A DNA stretch of 17,384 nt from an uncultured Bacteroidales bacterium. Lineage in GTDB: Bacteria; Bacteroidota; Bacteroidia; Bacteroidales; UBA932. The translations under genes and the position numbers were made by a program. The stretch lies in assembly GCA_946406275.1 (NCBI GenBank), contig CAMJJZ010000019.1, positions 1 through 17,384 of the forward strand, in the 5' to 3' direction. Positions 7,452 through 14,500 of the stretch are shown here, piece after piece; within the stretch, counting starts at the first letter, position 1, and every line of letters begins with the position of its first letter. The notes under the pieces were generated by a model. That model saw only the letters and a list, made by a program, of their open reading frames with translations. It made no database searches and was not told the DNA's origin.

Positions 7452-9380
7452 TTATTCCTCCCTGTATTTTTCGATGAGCCAGTTGATGTTGAGAAGTGCG
7501 GCTGTGGTGATGGCACTGGAGATTACTCCATGGGCCTCGTGAGGCGGGTCTCCGTCGTAGAGTTCGGAGAAGCAGCCTACGCCGTGCTTGGAAAGGTCTT
7601 CATAGAAGCCTTCCGTGAGCCATTCCGCTCTCTTGATGAAGTTCTTGCCCATCATGTTGAAGCTGGCGTAGCAGTACTGGGCCAGAAGGAAAGGCCAGGC
7701 GCAGCCGTTCTGGTAGGCTTCGTCCCTTTCAAGCTGGTTGCCTTCGTATACTCCCTTGTAGCGGATATCCCTGGGGCTCAGGGTACGGATGCCGCGGCGG
7801 GTGACAAGTTCTGCGTTGACCACGCGCATGACGCTGCTTATGACTTCGTCGTCCACGGGCTTGTAGTCCAGGGAAACGGGCCAGAGCTGGTTGGGACGGA
7901 GCTCAAGATGCTGGCCTGCGTTGTCTACGTAGTCTGCCAGGAAGCCCAGTTCCGGGTTCCAGAACATTCTCTGGTAGTTCTTCTCAATGAGTTCCTTGAC
8001 GGGAGTCCAGCGTTTGTAGAATGCGCTGTTTTTCTTCTCATTTGCCAGTGCGAAGCAGATGGCGTTGTACCACAGGGCGTTTGTCTCCACCTGGTATCCG
8101 GCGCGCTCCGTAACTGCTCGGCCGTTGATATAGGCGTTCATCCAGCTCAGGGCAACGCCGTCCTGCTGGGCCCAGAGAAGGCCGTTTGGCTGCATGGCAA
8201 CCTCTGCGCGGACGCCGGGCAGATAGCTTTCGATGACGCTCTTGAGGACTTCACCGTACTTGCCCCAGACCTTCTTGACATTGCCGGTATATGCGGCATA
8301 CTGCTGAAGGGTGACGGCAAGGTAGAGAGGAGCCTCTACCTGAGTGGTGCGCTTTGTGAGGCGCTCCGGCTCGTCCTCAATGAGATTGTCCAGGATTTCC
8401 TCGAACTCTGCGGGGTTGTTCTTTCCGTAGAGGGTGAGGCCGGCCAGAGACCAGAGGGTTTCCCTGAGAAGGCCGGTGAGAAGCCAGCTATAACCCGCCA
8501 CGATCTGCTTGCGGCCCTTGTTGTAGCGGATAAGATTATCGGCATTTCGGACCAGCTGGTCATGGTAGGAAGTGATGGGGCCGATTTTTTCTACCGTGGC
8601 GCTGAACTTGCGCTTGAGGCCGGCGGCATTCACAACCTCCCCTGCCGATGCGCTGAAGACGATGGAGTCTCCGCTGTGCATCTGGGTTTCGAAGGTACCG
8701 GGGACCCAGAGGTCTTCGCGGCAGTCGAAGCCGCGGCGCATCTCGTCCGAATAGGTGACGCCCTTGTACCACACGGGGTTGTACTTGAAGGCGCTGGAGG
8801 AGGTGCTGAGCTGCAGGTTCAGGTCCGGGAAGCCCTCATACATGCGGAAGGCGGCGCCGTTCTGCACGGGCTGGAAGGCCAGGCGGGCGGCATCGTTCTC
8901 AGTTGTGAGGTCATGTACGCGGCGGAAGGCCAGGAAGGGCTTGATCTCCAGCTTTACGCCTGCGGGGGCGTTAAGGAGCTCATACTTGACCATTACCTGG
9001 TTGGCGTCCGGATTAAGGACGATGGACTTACGGAAGACGATTTCGCCAATCTTGTAAGTCACCGAAGGGATGGGGTCCGCGTCGAAGTCCACTATGTACT
9101 TGTGGCCGCGGGGCTCGTAGATGTCACCGTAGCAGTGGATGCCCAGGTTGAAGCGCTTGCCCCTGAGGGTAAGGCTTTCGTCCAGGGAGCTCAGGAGGAG
9201 GTAACGGAAACCTCCGAAAGCGTCCACCGGCACGGCCAGAAGACCGTGGTAGCGCCTGGTGTTGCAAGTGACGATTGACGTGTTGCAGTAGGCTCCGGTC
9301 TTGTTAGCCAGGATAATCTCCCTCTTCAGTGAGTAGGAGAGATTAACCAGTTCCGACTTGTTGAATTTCAAAAAAGCCAT
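7452..9380 (-). CDS. GH133-type amylo-alpha-1,6-glucosidase (glycogen debranching enzyme) with altered active-site motifs
   Basis: 642 residues, expected to hydrolyse alpha-1,6 branch stubs of glycogen in the cytoplasm. The N-terminal glucan-binding domain is clear: NKTGAYCNTS (26-35) and NTRRYHGLLAV (40-50), then DESL (67-70). The C-terminal (alpha/alpha)6 domain keeps AGYSW (295-299), AGLTLYGK (313-320), VETNALWYNAI (431-441), LRPNQLWPVS (494-503) and ERDEAYQNGCAWPF (551-564), plus SELYDGDPPH (605-614). Against the family patterns I know, acidic residues are changed: WGRDT becomes LLRET (304-308), ADATLWF becomes VEAPLYL (348-354), and LTWMDA becomes LSWMNA (411-416, Asp to Asn at 415). Flanks align in frame, so a frameshift does not explain it. 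It lies ten bases after glgB. The family call is firm; full debranching activity is doubtful. Confidence 0.87.
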   Translation of the reverse strand: MAFLKFNKSELVNLSYSLKREIILANKTGAYCNTSIVTCNTRRYHGLLAVPVDAFGGFRYLLLSSLDESLTLRGKRFNLGIHCYGDIYEPRGHKYIVDFDADPIPSVTYKIGEIVFRKSIVLNPDANQVMVKYELLNAPAGVKLEIKPFLAFRRVHDLTTENDAARLAFQPVQNGAAFRMYEGFPDLNLQLSTSSSAFKYNPVWYKGVTYSDEMRRGFDCREDLWVPGTFETQMHSGDSIVFSASAGEVVNAAGLKRKFSATVEKIGPITSYHDQLVRNADNLIRYNKGRKQIVAGYSWLLTGLLRETLWSLAGLTLYGKNNPAEFEEILDNLIEDEPERLTKRTTQVEAPLYLAVTLQQYAAYTGNVKKVWGKYGEVLKSVIESYLPGVRAEVAMQPNGLLWAQQDGVALSWMNAYINGRAVTERAGYQVETNALWYNAICFALANEKKNSAFYKRWTPVKELIEKNYQRMFWNPELGFLADYVDNAGQHLELRPNQLWPVSLDYKPVDDEVISSVMRVVNAELVTRRGIRTLSPRDIRYKGVYEGNQLERDEAYQNGCAWPFLLAQYCYASFNMMGKNFIKRAEWLTEGFYEDLSKHGVGCFSELYDGDPPHEAHGVISSAITTAALLNINWLIEKYREE

Positions 9381-9390
9381 ATAAGCGAGT

Positions 9391-11388
9391 TTATACTTTC
9401 TTCAAAACCATGGCCGTGCGGGCGGGCAGATACAGGTACAATGTGTGGTTGTAGTCCTGGTTCCCGTTGGGGCATTTACCCGGTACGGCGGTGTGGCGCT
9501 CCCCTTCCTTGAGACGGGAGAAACCGTCGTAGACGGCCTCGTCGCTGTCCATCACGTTCACCCAGTCCCCCGCGGGCGCGGAGAAGCCGTAATCGGCGAA
9601 TGAACCGGAGGGTGAGAAATTGAGTGCAAAGATACAGTTTTTCCTACGGAAAATCAAGATTTTCTTCTGCTCGTCGCTCACCAGAAGCTCCGGAGCCTCG
9701 GAGAGAGTGTTCTCCTTGCGGAGAAGGTGTATCATATCCGCGTCGAAGGCCTGGAGCTTTCCATAGCGAAGGAGGCCATTATCGGCCAAAGACCACTGCC
9801 TGCGGGCATATTTGTAGGACCAGCCGTTGCCCTCGCGGGGGAAATCTATCCATTCCGGATGGCCGAATTCGTTGCCCATGAAGTTGAGGTAGCCGTCGCC
9901 TGCGGTGGCCGCGGTGGCAAGGCGGATGAGCTTGTGGAGGGCTATGCCGCGCTCAACCATATCGTTCTGACTCTCGTTGTTCATGGCAAAGTACATTTCC
10001 TTGTCCATGAGGCGGAAGATAATGGTCTTGTCCCCTACCAGGGCCTGGTCGTGGCACTCGGCGTAGGAGATAGTCCTTTCCTCTGCGCGCTTGCCGGTGA
10101 GTTCCCACCAGATGCCTCCCATGGACCAGTCCTCGTCACGGAGCTCCTTGATCCACTTGATCCAGTGGTCTGCCACGCCCATGGACATACGGAAATCGAA
10201 CCCCACGCCGCCAGCATCGAAGGGTGCCGCAAGGCCGGCCATGGCGGAGACGTCTTCTGCGATTGTGAAGCCTGCGGGGTTCATTTCCTTGACCAGCATG
10301 GTGGCCAGGGAGAGGTATATGACGGCGTTTTCGTCAACTCCGGAATCGAAGTACAGGGAGTAGTCTCCGAAGTCCTTGCCAAGGCCATGGTCCCAGTAGA
10401 GCATGGAGGTTACGCCGTCGAAGCGGAAGCCGTCTATGTGGTACTCTTCCATCCAGTACTTAACGTTGGAGAGGAGGAAGTAGCGGGTTTCGTCCTTGCC
10501 ATAGTCGAAGCAGCGGGATCCCCATGCGGGATGCCTGCCCTGCGGGCCGCTGTAGAAGTACAGGTTGTCACGGCCGTCGAACTCAGAGAGGCCTTCCGCC
10601 ACGTTGTCCACGCTGTGGGAGTGGACTATGTCCATAACCACGGCTATGCCTTTGCCGTGGGCGTCGTCCACAAGTGCCTTGAACTCCTCTGGGGTGCCGA
10701 AACGGGAGCTGAGGGCGAAGAAATTGCTTACCTGGTAGCCGAAGGAGCCGTAATACGGGTGCTCCTGGAGGGCCATTATCTGGATTGTATCATAGCCCAG
10801 GGCCTTTACGCGAGGAAGGACGTCCTTGCGGAATTCCTCGAAAGTGCCCACTTTCTCCTTCTCCGTTGCCATGCCTATGTGGCACTCGTAGATCATGGGA
10901 TGGGGGCGCTTGCCGGCGTGACCGTGCTTCCACTGATATGGCTTTGCGGGATTCCAGATCTGGGCGGCATAGGCCTTGGTAACGGGGTCCTGCACCACTC
11001 TGGTAACGTAGGAAGGGATGCGCTCCCCTCCTCCGCCGGGCCATTCGATATACAGTTTGTACAGCTCTCCGTGACGGAGGAACATCTCCGGGAGGGTTAT
11101 TTCCCAGTTGCCCTGCCCAAGAGGTTTGAGGGCATAGGCTTCCGTGCGTTTCCAGTTGTTGAAATCACCGATGAGGTAGATTTTGGAAGCGTTGGGGGCA
11201 AATTCACGGAACACCCAGCTGCCGTCTTTGCAGCGGTGCATTCCATAGTAGATGTGATTGTTTACGGCATCTTTGAGAAGGCCGTCCCCGGCGATATGCC
11301 TCTTTGTGGCCAGTATTCTCTGGTGCCTTGCCTTGATGGCATCCTTGAACGGTTCCAGCCACGGATCTGTCTTGTAAATCTGTTTCAT
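9391..11388 (-). CDS. glgB: 1,4-alpha-glucan branching enzyme, eukaryotic-type GH13_8
   Basis: Transfers alpha-1,4 segments to make alpha-1,6 branches in glycogen. I chose ATG at 11388 (665 residues) over GTG at 11397 because the -7 promoter box at 11405-11412 leaves too little room for the longer start. A CBM48-like domain covers about residues 52-147 (FREFAPNASKIYLIGDFNNW), followed by the GH13 barrel: DIVHSH (253-258), DGFRFDGV (319-326) with nucleophile Asp324, TIAEDVS (375-381) with acid/base Glu378, and ECHDQALVGDKT (444-455) with Asp447. The CHDQALVGDKT block and the LGKDFGDYSLYF stretch resemble plant/animal branching enzymes more than E. coli GlgB, matching the eukaryote-like synthase downstream. 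First gene of the operon, so its promoter probably drives all six genes. Confidence 0.95.
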   Translation of the reverse strand: MKQIYKTDPWLEPFKDAIKARHQRILATKRHIAGDGLLKDAVNNHIYYGMHRCKDGSWVFREFAPNASKIYLIGDFNNWKRTEAYALKPLGQGNWEITLPEMFLRHGELYKLYIEWPGGGGERIPSYVTRVVQDPVTKAYAAQIWNPAKPYQWKHGHAGKRPHPMIYECHIGMATEKEKVGTFEEFRKDVLPRVKALGYDTIQIMALQEHPYYGSFGYQVSNFFALSSRFGTPEEFKALVDDAHGKGIAVVMDIVHSHSVDNVAEGLSEFDGRDNLYFYSGPQGRHPAWGSRCFDYGKDETRYFLLSNVKYWMEEYHIDGFRFDGVTSMLYWDHGLGKDFGDYSLYFDSGVDENAVIYLSLATMLVKEMNPAGFTIAEDVSAMAGLAAPFDAGGVGFDFRMSMGVADHWIKWIKELRDEDWSMGGIWWELTGKRAEERTISYAECHDQALVGDKTIIFRLMDKEMYFAMNNESQNDMVERGIALHKLIRLATAATAGDGYLNFMGNEFGHPEWIDFPREGNGWSYKYARRQWSLADNGLLRYGKLQAFDADMIHLLRKENTLSEAPELLVSDEQKKILIFRRKNCIFALNFSPSGSFADYGFSAPAGDWVNVMDSDEAVYDGFSRLKEGERHTAVPGKCPNGNQDYNHTLYLYLPARTAMVLKKV

Positions 11389-11404
11389 ATTGACCACTAA
11401 AATA

Positions 11405-11412
11405 CAAAATTA
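11405..11412 (-). promoter_or_regulatory. Promoter -7 box of the glycogen operon
   Basis: On the minus strand the bases read TAATTTTG, fitting the Bacteroidota -7 consensus TAnnTTTG. A start of transcription six or so bases downstream would give a leader of roughly ten bases before the glgB ATG at 11388. No good -33 TTG is visible at the usual 19-21 base spacing, so an activator may be needed. Confidence 0.6.
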
Positions 11413-11429
11413 TTTGCTAAATAGCAAAT
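11412..11429. promoter_or_regulatory. Perfect 18-bp palindrome, candidate operator between glgB and xseA
   Basis: ATTTGCTAAATAGCAAAT consists of two 8-base arms, exactly inverted, around a two-base spacer. It abuts the upstream side of the glgB -7 box and lies 24 bases upstream of the xseA -7 box. This position suits a dimeric regulator. It is DNA upstream of both predicted transcripts, so it is not an RNA hairpin. The cognate regulator is unknown. Confidence 0.55.
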
Positions 11430-11452
11430 GTCCGAAATTTGAGGTTTTTTCT

Positions 11453-11460
11453 TATCTTTG
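11453..11460 (+). promoter_or_regulatory. Promoter -7 box of xseA
   Basis: TATCTTTG fits TAnnTTTG. Transcription would begin around 11466-11467, immediately before the ATG at 11468, so the mRNA may be leaderless or almost so. No convincing -33 TTG at the usual spacing. Confidence 0.6.
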
Positions 11461-11467
11461 TGGAGTT

Positions 11468-12739
11468 ATGGGAAAGGACGATGTATACGTAGATCTTGTT
11501 ACTCTGCTGGGCGCCGTAAAGGAAACGGTGACAGAGAGTTTCCCCGTGCCCGTGTGGGTAAAGGCAGAGATTAGCTCCTGGAGCCCCAGGGCCAACGGCC
11601 ACTGCTATCTGGAACTGAGCCAGAGCCGCGGCGGCAAGCTCATCGCCCAGTCCCGCGCCATGATCTGGAGCTGGAAGTACCTCACGCTCAAGAAGTATTT
11701 CGAGAGCGAGACCGGAGAAACACTCAAAGCCGGCATCACTGTCCTGGTTCAGGTAAGGGTTTCATACAGTGAGCTTTACGGAATAAGCCTGTCCATAGAA
11801 AACATAGACCCGGCGTTCACCATAGGTGAAAAGGCCCTGGAGAAGAAACGCATCATAGAGCGCCTGGAAAAGGGCGGCTACATGGAAATGCAGAAGGAGC
11901 TCGCGCTCCCGGAACTCCCCCGCCGCCTTGCCGTCATTACCTCCAAGACCGCCGCCGGTTACCAGGATTTCCGCAACCATCTGGAGGCGGGCGGGTACGC
12001 CATGGTCCATGACCTCTGGGAGGCTATGATGCAGGGGGCGGATGCCCCGGATTCCATCTCCGAAGCCCTCCTGGAAGCGGCTCAGAAACAGTACGATGCC
12101 ATCCTCATCCTCCGCGGCGGCGGCAGCGAATCGGACCTCGCCTGCTTTGACGACGAGCACCTTGCAATGGCAATCGCCACCTGCCCCGTTCCCGTGGTAA
12201 CTGCCATCGGCCATGATAAGGACGTACACATAGCGGACATGGTGGCAAACACATCGGTAAAAACGCCCACCGCCCTGGCAGATTTCTTCGTGGATCTGTT
12301 CCGCAAGCAGGACGATGCCCTGGACGCCATGGCAGACCGCATCCGCACCGCCATCTCCAGCCGCATATCCTCCATGGAAATGGCCATACAGCGCCGTGGA
12401 AACAACATTTCCAGAGGCCTCTTGAATAAGTATGGTGCCGTGGAAAAGCTGTCACTTAACGCCGCCCACCGCATACGCTTTGCAGCCAGCGCAAGAGTGA
12501 GTCAGGAGTATTCCGTCGTAGCCTTGAAAGAGGCCAGGATAAACGCCACGGACCCACGCAGCATACTTTCCCTAGGATACGTCCTGGTAACGGGCAAGGA
12601 CAACAAAGTCCTCAAAACCGTAAACAAAGTGGCCAAAGGAGACCGTATAGGCGTCCGCTTCCAGGACGGCTCCCTCACCGCCAAGGTGGACGAGGTTTAC
12701 ACCAACCAAACAGATATAACTAAAACCAATATAGCATGA
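11468..12739 (+). CDS. xseA: Exodeoxyribonuclease VII large subunit
   Basis: Catalytic subunit (423 residues) of exonuclease VII, which degrades single-stranded DNA to oligonucleotides and serves in repair. The frame stays open back to a TTG at 11390, but ATG at 11468 follows the promoter and gives the normal N-terminus. Seen in order: an OB-fold DNA-binding domain with VWVKAEISSWS and NGHCYLELSQ, then the catalytic core with LPELPRRLAVITSKTAAGYQDF, ILRGGGSESDL, and PVVTAIGHDKDVHIADMVA followed by VKTPTALADFFV. The C-terminal helical region is long and charged, as in the family, and ends in a short beta region. The small-subunit gene overlaps its stop by four bases. Confidence 0.95.
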   Translation: MGKDDVYVDLVTLLGAVKETVTESFPVPVWVKAEISSWSPRANGHCYLELSQSRGGKLIAQSRAMIWSWKYLTLKKYFESETGETLKAGITVLVQVRVSYSELYGISLSIENIDPAFTIGEKALEKKRIIERLEKGGYMEMQKELALPELPRRLAVITSKTAAGYQDFRNHLEAGGYAMVHDLWEAMMQGADAPDSISEALLEAAQKQYDAILILRGGGSESDLACFDDEHLAMAIATCPVPVVTAIGHDKDVHIADMVANTSVKTPTALADFFVDLFRKQDDALDAMADRIRTAISSRISSMEMAIQRRGNNISRGLLNKYGAVEKLSLNAAHRIRFAASARVSQEYSVVALKEARINATDPRSILSLGYVLVTGKDNKVLKTVNKVAKGDRIGVRFQDGSLTAKVDEVYTNQTDITKTNIA

Positions 12740-12924
12740 GCGACAAGTTTGATTACGCAAAGGCAATTGAGGAGCTGGATGAGATTGCCGCCAAAGTGGA
12801 AAATCCGGAAACCAAGCTGGACGATATAGATGCGCTTGTAGTACGCAGTAAAGAACTCCTGAAGCAGTGCAGAGACTACCTCAGGAGCGTAAAAGACAAA
12901 ATTGATTCTATAGATAAGGACTAA
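12736..12924 (+). CDS. xseB: Exodeoxyribonuclease VII small subunit
   Basis: A 62-residue helical protein that binds XseA to form exonuclease VII. FDYAKAIEELDEIAAKVENP near the start matches the family pattern F-x-x-A-x-x-x-L-E-x-I-V-x-x-L-E, and a second helix with LLKQCRDYLRSV follows. Length is normal for the family. Its ATG overlaps the xseA stop in an ATGA, so translation is probably coupled and the two subunits are made together. Its stop overlaps the stop of the convergent lipoprotein gene. Confidence 0.93.
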   Translation: MSDKFDYAKAIEELDEIAAKVENPETKLDDIDALVVRSKELLKQCRDYLRSVKDKIDSIDKD

Positions 12925-13856
12925 TAGTACTCGATTGTACGGGTATTGGTCCATTCATTGACTTTGATCCAGCCGGTGAGTTCGGTATAACTGCTGACCT
13001 TGCCGATAGTCTTTACCCAGTTGCCCTTGGCGTCATACTCATAGGTGTACTCAGTCTTGCTCTTGCCGTAAGAGCTTGAGCTTTCGCTTAGAGTAGGGTC
13101 TCCATGCTCGTTATAAGTGTATGTGTCAGTGGTTGTCTCACCCCAGGAAGTATCCACCATCTTTTCTGTGAGCATCATGTCATTGAGGCCCTTCTTGACG
13201 TAGAAAGTACGGACTGTGGATTTTACGCCTTCGGTGAAGAAGCCTTCCGTATAGGTGTCGAACATTCCGTTCTCCTGATAAGTGATGGGGCCGAAGTACT
13301 CCATGTCGTTCTCGCTGTAATTGGGATAATTGCCTTTGTATTCAACTACAACGGGATCGTACGGGCCGTAAGGGCCGCCGGTGGTGGTCATGGTCATCTT
13401 GTCGCCGTTGAAGGTGTATGTCATAACACACTCACCATAGTCGCTACTGTTGATGATAACCTTCGAAAGGTCCGGGACAAGACCAAGCTCAAACACGTGG
13501 AAGATGAATCCCGGGTTCATGGGACGGGGAATGAACTTGCCCTTGTTGTTGTACTCAAACTTGTAGGTGGTAGTAATGGTTTTCTTGTCATATGTTTCCA
13601 CCGTAGTGGACTCTGTAAGGGTACCGTCCTTACTGTATTTGTAGGAGGCCTGATAGTTGTCGCCCTTTTCCGAAGCGATTGTGCCGTTCTGATTGAAATT
13701 GGTCACGTTGCCGTATTCGTCGGTAATGGACTTCACGCCCTTGGGGCCAAGCTGGGCGCGGTACCACCAGTTGGAGTTTTCATCGGCCAGGGGATCCTTT
13801 TCGCAGGATACCAGGCAGAATGCTGCTGCAATTGCAAAGAAGAAGAGTTTTTTCAT
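12921..13856 (-). CDS. Lipoprotein with YD-like repeats, function unknown
   Basis: 311 residues from ATG at 13856; a TTG start at 13865 is possible but less likely. The N-terminus MKKLFFFAIAAAFCLVSCEKD has a charged start, hydrophobic core and a lipobox LVSC, so it should be lipidated on Cys18 and sit in the periplasm or outer membrane. The acidic residues right after the Cys (EKD) hint at surface export in Bacteroidota. The rest is rich in Thr, Tyr, Gly and beta strands, with loose repeats such as YTYNEHGDPT and YTYEYDAKGNWVKT that recall YD/RHS-type repeats. I do not recognise a specific family. It lies 26 bases downstream of the DJ-1-like gene and has no obvious promoter of its own, so the two are probably cotranscribed. 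Confidence 0.82.
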   Translation of the reverse strand: MKKLFFFAIAAAFCLVSCEKDPLADENSNWWYRAQLGPKGVKSITDEYGNVTNFNQNGTIASEKGDNYQASYKYSKDGTLTESTTVETYDKKTITTTYKFEYNNKGKFIPRPMNPGFIFHVFELGLVPDLSKVIINSSDYGECVMTYTFNGDKMTMTTTGGPYGPYDPVVVEYKGNYPNYSENDMEYFGPITYQENGMFDTYTEGFFTEGVKSTVRTFYVKKGLNDMMLTEKMVDTSWGETTTDTYTYNEHGDPTLSESSSSYGKSKTEYTYEYDAKGNWVKTIGKVSSYTELTGWIKVNEWTNTRTIEYY

Positions 13857-13882
13857 ATTGGTCAAGTGTTTGGTTAATAATT

Positions 13883-14452
13883 CTATAGCATAAGGCCTGA
13901 ACGCACTTTGGCGGCAGTTTCCGGGCCTTTCAGATATTCCACTATGGCAAGGCCGAACTCCACCGCCCAGCCTGCTCCGCGGCCTGTAATGAGGTGGCCG
14001 TCAACCACCACTCCCTCCGGTACATAAACGGCACCCTTGGCCTCCATAGGGCCCTGGAAGCCGTCGAAGCAGGTGAACCTGAGGCCGTTTACATCGTCAA
14101 GCTGTGAACATACAAGCCCGGGCGCCGCGCATATTGCCGCCACGGTGCCGCCGGCCTCATAATGGTCACGCATAAGGAGCATGATATCTGCATCCTCTGC
14201 AAGGTGCTTGGTTCCGGGCATGCCGCCGGGGAAGATCATAACATCGTCCTTTGTGGTACCTTCCTCGTCAAACTCAAAGTCATGGCGGTTTGCGTCCACG
14301 CTTACCTGAAGGCCGTGGGAGCTTTCTACGATGTACTCGTCCGTAATGCTCACAAGCCTTACGTCCACTCCCCCGCGAACCAGGACGTCCCTGGTGGCAA
14401 TGGCTTCCATGTCCTCGAAACCGGGAGCCAAAAATAGTGTTACACCTTTCAT
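13883..14452 (-). CDS. DJ-1/PfpI family protein (YajL/ThiJ-like)
   Basis: 189 residues, class I glutamine amidotransferase-like fold. Members act as stress-related proteins, with proposed glyoxalase/deglycase or chaperone activity. Visible features are GFEDMEA (11-17), where Glu16 matches the residue that tunes the reactive cysteine in DJ-1; FPGGMPGTKHL (74-84); and the nucleophile elbow AAICAAPGLV with Cys108. GRGAGWAVEFGLAIVEYL near the C-terminus is also typical. It diverges from nadE with only 34 bases between the two ATGs and probably heads a two-gene unit with the lipoprotein. The exact substrate is not determinable. Confidence 0.92.
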   Translation of the reverse strand: MKGVTLFLAPGFEDMEAIATRDVLVRGGVDVRLVSITDEYIVESSHGLQVSVDANRHDFEFDEEGTTKDDVMIFPGGMPGTKHLAEDADIMLLMRDHYEAGGTVAAICAAPGLVCSQLDDVNGLRFTCFDGFQGPMEAKGAVYVPEGVVVDGHLITGRGAGWAVEFGLAIVEYLKGPETAAKVRSGLML

Positions 14453-14462
14453 GAATTTTGAC

Positions 14463-14470
14463 TATTTTTG
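14463..14470 (+). promoter_or_regulatory. Promoter -7 box of nadE
   Basis: TATTTTTG fits TAnnTTTG and lies 16 bases before the nadE ATG, giving a leader of about ten bases. It abuts the opposing -7 box at 14471-14478, so together they form TATTTTTGCAAAAATA. Confidence 0.65.
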
Positions 14471-14500
14471 CAAAAATACAATTATTATGGAGAAATTCAA
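14471..14500 (-). promoter_or_regulatory. Promoter of the DJ-1/lipoprotein unit (-33 TTG, 19-base spacer, -7 TATTTTTG)
   Basis: On the minus strand TTG (14498-14500) is followed after 19 bases by TATTTTTG (14471-14478), the best full promoter match in the window. The -33 element lies inside the first codons of nadE. Transcription should start near 14465, about 12 bases before the ATG at 14452. Confidence 0.7.

Noticed and set aside
8450..8545. A frameshift as the cause of the unusual LLTGLLRET motif in the debranching enzyme.
   Set aside because: Conserved family residues before (AGYSW) and after (AGLTLY) are in the same frame with normal spacing, so substitutions rather than a frame error explain it.
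7530..9278. Open frame of 582 codons on the plus strand, antisense to the debranching gene; similar ones at 1882-3255 and 9727-11400.
   Set aside because: They mirror codon bias of strongly conserved minus-strand genes, have no recognisable domains, no promoter and no start context. They are shadow frames.
11390..11467. Upstream extension of xseA from a TTG at 11390.
   Set aside because: It would cross the divergent promoter region and palindrome and add residues not seen in XseA; ATG at 11468 follows a -7 box.
14331..14486. Upstream extension of nadE by 52 codons.
   Set aside because: It lies within the DJ-1 gene on the other strand and upstream of the nadE -7 box; the NadE N-terminus begins normally at 14487.
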